From Janthinobacterium aquaticum (lineage in GTDB: Bacteria; Pseudomonadota; Gammaproteobacteria; Burkholderiales; Burkholderiaceae_D), in assembly GCF_009208565.1 (NCBI RefSeq), contig NZ_WFLK01000009.1, positions 182,838 to 246,837 of the forward strand: 64,000 nt of DNA, in the 5' to 3' direction. The notes below the pieces were generated by a model, which was given only the letters and a program-made list of their open reading frames with translations, was not told where the DNA came from and made no database searches. The translations under genes and the position numbers were made by a program. Below, in pieces: positions 60,802 through 64,000 of this stretch (the stretch's first letter is position 1; every line of letters begins with the position of its first letter).

Positions 60802-61239
60802 TCAGCGCAATACCAGTACCGGCAGCTCGGTGTGGGCCAGCACTTTCTGCGTTTCGCTGCCCACAAACAGCTTGTTGAGACCCTTGCGGCCATGCGAGGC
60901 CATCAGGATGATGTCGCACTGATGCACTTGCGCCGCGTTGACGATTTCCTCGTAAGGACTGGGCGACAAGGCCAGCACGCCTTCGAACGGTACATCGGCC
61001 GCGCGCGCCGCCTCGCCGATTTTTTCCAGCGCCTGGCGCGCCGATACATTCATCTGTTCTTCGTACAGGCTGGCGTCAAGCACGATGCCGCCGTCGGCCA
61101 TCGGTGAAAACGGGAACGGCTGCACCACGCTGATGGCAACCAGTTTGGCCTGGTTGAGCTTGGCAAAAGCAATGGCGGTCCGGGCGGCATGGTCGGACAG
61201 CGGCGAGCCGTCGGTGGGAAATAAAATCGATGTAAACAT
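60802..61239 (-). CDS. universal stress protein (UspA family, ATP-binding type)
   Basis: The 145-residue protein has 'ILFPTDGSPLSDHAARTAIAFAK' and the C-terminal ATP loop 'MASHGRKGLNKLFVGSETQKVLAHTELPVLVLR', the G-2x-G-9x-G-S/T pattern. Such proteins aid survival in stasis or low oxygen. AAGGAG precedes the ATG. A TTGAT-N4-GTCAA site lies 55 bases upstream, which suggests FNR/Anr control. It converges with mltA with one base between the stop codons. Confidence 0.93.
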   Translation of the reverse strand: MFTSILFPTDGSPLSDHAARTAIAFAKLNQAKLVAISVVQPFPFSPMADGGIVLDASLYEEQMNVSARQALEKIGEAARAADVPFEGVLALSPSPYEEIVNAAQVHQCDIILMASHGRKGLNKLFVGSETQKVLAHTELPVLVLR

Positions 61240-61293
61240 GGCATGCTCCTTGGTGATGATTGAACAGCTTATGGATTTACCTCAGGCAAAACT

Positions 61294-61307
61294 TTGATAC
61301 AGGTCAA
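61294..61307 (-). promoter_or_regulatory. FNR/Anr-like site upstream of the universal stress protein gene
   Basis: TTGATACAGGTCAA matches TTGAT-N4-ATCAA at 9 of 10 arm positions. Its centre is about 61 bases upstream of the start codon, compatible with activation at -41.5 and a 20-base leader. Confidence 0.6.
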
Positions 61308-61368
61308 AGTAGGCGACTTTATCAACAATGTCGCCAAGGCAATCACCAGTGTATGCCGCTTTCGGGCT

Positions 61369-62649
61369 TCATGCGCGCACCTTGCGTAGCGGCGTGCCCC
61401 ATACCATGGCGATGGTCAGCGCGATGCTGCCACCGGCAATGCAGGCCATGCCGGTGCGCACGCCGGCATGTTCGGCCACCCAGCCAGCTGCCAGCGCACC
61501 AAGCGGTGCGGTGGCCACCGTCAGGAAACGCATGGTCGAGGTCATGCGTCCCAGCATGGGGTCGGGCGTGACCTTCTGGCGCAAACCCAGGTAGGGAATA
61601 AAGAACAGCATCACGCCGCAGTCGAAAAAGAAGGTCAGCACCGCATAGGCGGCGGCACTGGCCAGCGCACTGCCAAACAAGGCGGCGGGGATGGCCGGCA
61701 TCAGTGCAAAACAGACCGCGGTCGAGGCCAGTCCGATCAGAATGGTGGGGCCGGCGCCGTAACGGCGCGTCAGCGGCCTGACGATGACCGCGCTCAGCAG
61801 CAGGCCGGCGCCGCCCATCATTTGCGCCATGCCCAGCACGCCCGGGCTCATGCCGAGGTTGCGCGTGGCAAACAGTACGGTCAGCGCCGTGCTGGCGTAA
61901 AACAGGAAGTGCCAGATGCCCGCGCCCCAGGCCAGCGCACGCAGCAAGGGTTGGTGCCAGACAAACAGCAGGCCGTCGGCAATATCGCGTAGCGGATGGT
62001 TGTGCGATGGCGCGGGACGCGGATCGCGCACGCTCATGGCGCGCAGATTGATCACGGAAATCAGGTAGCCGCAGGCAGTGGTCAGGATGGCCACCGGCGC
62101 CGACAGCGTCTGCACCAGCACGCCGGCCAGGCCCGGACCGATCAGGCGCGAAGCCGATTCGGTGGCGGCAAATTTCGACTGCGCATCGATCAGGCCGTCG
62201 CGCCCGACCAAAAAGGTCAGGAACACCTGCTCGGCGCCGCCGCCGACCACAAAGCCGGTGCCGATCATGAACCCCACCGCATACAGCCAGGGCATCGACA
62301 GCACGCCGCACCAGTATGCTACCGCCACGCTGGCCAGGGCCAGGCCGGACATGCTTTCGCTGGCCAGCATGATCGGATGCTTGCTGCGCCGGTCCAGCAG
62401 CACGCCGACCGGCAGGCCGAAAAGCGCGAACGGCAACGCCTGCAGAGCGACCAGCATGCCCATCTGTTCCGGCGTGGCGTGCAGCAGCAACACCGCGCAC
62501 AGAGGCAGGGCCAGCGTGGTGATCTGCACGCCGAAGCAGTTCAGGCCATTGCTGAACCACAAGCGCCGGAAATTGACGGTGGCAGCGCTGCCATCGCCGC
62601 GCAAGCGGGCGGCCAGAGAGTGATAGAGAGCGGTAAAAATACGGCACAC
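61369..62649 (-). CDS. MFS transporter, DHA3/EntS-like exporter family
   Basis: The 426-residue protein has twelve hydrophobic segments. The loop 2-3 motif reads '[18 protein letters not shown]' (GxxxDRRxxR/K). '[19 protein letters not shown]' in segment 5 is typical of the DHA3 branch, which exports macrolides or siderophores. The substrate is unknown. The stop is 129 bases upstream of the stress-protein start; its 5' end is divergent from the enoyl-CoA hydratase gene. Confidence 0.88.
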   Translation of the reverse strand: MCRIFTALYHSLAARLRGDGSAATVNFRRLWFSNGLNCFGVQITTLALPLCAVLLLHATPEQMGMLVALQALPFALFGLPVGVLLDRRSKHPIMLASESMSGLALASVAVAYWCGVLSMPWLYAVGFMIGTGFVVGGGAEQVFLTFLVGRDGLIDAQSKFAATESASRLIGPGLAGVLVQTLSAPVAILTTACGYLISVINLRAMSVRDPRPAPSHNHPLRDIADGLLFVWHQPLLRALAWGAGIWHFLFYASTALTVLFATRNLGMSPGVLGMAQMMGGAGLLLSAVIVRPLTRRYGAGPTILIGLASTAVCFALMPAIPAALFGSALASAAAYAVLTFFFDCGVMLFFIPYLGLRQKVTPDPMLGRMTSTMRFLTVATAPLGALAAGWVAEHAGVRTGMACIAGGSIALTIAMVWGTPLRKVRA

Positions 62650-62756
62650 GGAAAGAGGGTTGGCAGGCTCATGATAATAGCAGTGCTCTGCAGCAGCGCT
62701 GGCGCTGGCCGGTGCTTAGCCGCTACAATTGCCTGACCCCATATCGAGGAGACACC

Positions 62757-63533
62757 ATGCAGTATGAAGACCTGATTATCGAAGTCCAGGACAGCGTTGC
62801 CGTCATTCGCCTCAATCGTCCCAAGGCGCTCAACGCCCTCAACGAGAACATGATGAATGAACTGGGCGCAGCGCTGCTGGCGTTCGACGCTGACGACAAG
62901 ATCGGCTGCATCGTGCTGACCGGCAGTGAAAAAGCGTTTGCTGCGGGCGCCGATATCGCCGCCATGGCCAACTATACCTATCCCGATACCTATACTCAGG
63001 GCTATATCAGCCGCAACTGGGAGCATATCCTGCGCGTGCGCAAGCCGGTGATCGGTGCGGTAGCTGGCTATGCGCTCGGCGGCGGCTGCGAGCTGGCCAT
63101 GATGTGCGACTTCCTGATTGCTGCCGACAGCGCCAAATTCGGCCAGCCGGAAATCAAGGTAGGCGTCACGCCAGGCGCCGGCGGCACGCAGCGCCTGCCG
63201 CGCGCCATCGGCAAGGCCAAGGCCATGGACCTGCTGCTGACGGCGCGCACCATCGATGCACTGGAAGCCGAACGCATCGGCCTGGTGTCGCGCGTGGTGC
63301 CGGCCGACAAGCTGATGGAGGAAGCGCTGGCTGCGGCGAAAACCATTGCCGCCATGCCGACTTCGGTGGCGATGATGATCAAGGACTGCGTCAACCGCGC
63401 CTTTGAAACCACGCTGACCGACGGCGTTGCCTATGAGCGCCGCCTGTTCCAGTCGGCGTTCGGTACGCCGGCGCAAAAAGAGGGCATGCATGCCTTCCTG
63501 GAAAAGCGCTTGCCAAACTTCGACGGTCTTTGA
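62757..63533 (+). CDS. enoyl-CoA hydratase (short-chain type)
   Basis: The 258-residue crotonase keeps both catalytic glutamates, Glu112 in '[13 protein letters not shown]' and Glu132 in '[22 protein letters not shown]', and the oxyanion loop 'KAFAAGADI'. It hydrates short trans-2-enoyl-CoAs in beta-oxidation. GAGGA before ATG 62757 sets the start. It resembles mitochondrial ECHS1-type enzymes. No beta-oxidation partner is adjacent. It is the last gene before the rRNA operon. Confidence 0.93.
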   Translation: MQYEDLIIEVQDSVAVIRLNRPKALNALNENMMNELGAALLAFDADDKIGCIVLTGSEKAFAAGADIAAMANYTYPDTYTQGYISRNWEHILRVRKPVIGAVAGYALGGGCELAMMCDFLIAADSAKFGQPEIKVGVTPGAGGTQRLPRAIGKAKAMDLLLTARTIDALEAERIGLVSRVVPADKLMEEALAAAKTIAAMPTSVAMMIKDCVNRAFETTLTDGVAYERRLFQSAFGTPAQKEGMHAFLEKRLPNFDGL

Positions 63534-63905
63534 TATGATTCGCCTCCTCGCAAAACGGTGCACACAAAACAAGGTGTTGCGCAGTATAGTGAGGGAAAAA
63601 AGAAGGTTGACGAAACAAGCGAAACGCTTCATACTCTTCCTTCTTCGCAGCTGACAAACACAACGCTTTGTCGATAGCGCGAAACAAGCTTTACCGAATA
63701 CAGTTCTTTAACAATTAACAGTCGATAAGTGTGGGCATTTGATGAAGTGCAGCGTTGATCTTCGGATTGACGTAAAACTTAAAATATCAAATGTTCACAA
63801 GAAATAATGAAATAGGACGCTACGAAAGTAGTGGCCTGTCAGTTTTTTGAGTGAGCGACCCATCAGCAATGATGGTGCCGGTAAAACGGCAAAGTAACAG
63901 AGATT
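63534..63905 (+). promoter_or_regulatory. rRNA operon promoter and leader
   Basis: A promoter TTGACG (63607-63612), 17-base spacer, CATACT (63630-63635) fits an rrn P1. A boxA-like antitermination site AGTTCTTTAACA lies at 63702-63713. The rest (63714-63905) is the 16S leader with processing sequences. No protein gene is supported in this interval of 372 bases. Confidence 0.75.
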
Positions 63906-64000
63906 AAACTGAAGAGTTTGATCCTGGCTCAGATTGAACGCTGGCGGCATGCCTTACACATGCAAGTCGAACGGCAGCACGGAGCTTGCTCTGGTGGCGA
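63906..64000 (+). rRNA. rrs: 16S ribosomal RNA, 5' end (runs off the window)
   Basis: AAACTGAAGAGTTTGATCCT opens the mature 16S rRNA, followed by CAGATTGAACGCTGGCGGCA and CATGCAAGTCGAACGGCAGC. The version 'GGCGGCATGCCTTACACATG' is typical of Betaproteobacteria. Only about 95 bases are inside. Confidence 0.97.

Overview
The window is GC-rich bacterial chromosome, most likely from an Oxalobacteraceae member (Janthinobacterium/Duganella/Massilia group) of the Betaproteobacteria. The reasons are the 5' end of a betaproteobacterial-type 16S rRNA gene at the right edge, the rpe-gph-trpE-trpG-trpD-trpC order, and genus-typical intergenic inverted repeats. It is core and accessory chromosome: there is no integrase, transposase, phage gene or CRISPR array. 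The assignment is from pattern recognition, not from a search.

Layout. 1-5.1 kb: the end of a class III alcohol dehydrogenase, a small membrane protein, a GlxA-type regulator and a large DUF6701/MshQ-like surface protein. 5.1-13.5 kb: dienelactone hydrolase, an SRPBCC protein, an M28 peptidase, an alpha/beta hydrolase, a DEAD-box helicase with two tandem DbpA-type RNA-binding domains, and a PAS chemoreceptor whose 3' end runs into an inverted repeat. 13.5-19.6 kb: a P450-MazG-exported protein-lipoprotein operon, an AraC regulator, and three tandem AIM24-family genes. 19.6-23.9 kb: a crotonase-fold protein without the catalytic glutamates coupled to an Fpg/Nei glycosylase, a DUF2807 protein, a flavin reductase and gdhA. 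24.0-25.3 kb: an AT-richer islet with a frameshifted murein-endopeptidase-like gene and two paralogous exported proteins.

25.6-37.4 kb: trhP(yegQ), then a Fur-boxed ECF sigma / FecR / STN-TonB receptor / periplasmic M16 protease operon that looks like a protein-iron piracy system. It is followed by an alpha/beta hydrolase-BlaI-M56 protease operon with two BlaI-type operators. 37.4-45.6 kb: two identical tRNA-Phe genes flank an S9 peptidase, PsiF, gamma-glutamyltransferase, DUF2058 and an unrecognised gene pair that could be toxin and immunity. 45.9-53.3 kb: a UbiH-family hydroxylase, DsbC, a truncated [2Fe-2S] subunit remnant joined to a MocA-like gene, an M61 peptidase and two paralogous membrane diguanylate cyclases.

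53.3-58.9 kb: the minus-strand rpe-gph-trpL-trpE-trpG-trpD-trpC cluster. It includes a previously unlabelled leader peptide with four Trp codons and a downstream attenuator hairpin. 59-64 kb: apaG, a small membrane protein, mltA, a universal stress protein with an FNR/Anr-like site, an MFS exporter, an enoyl-CoA hydratase, and the promoter, leader and start of an rRNA operon.
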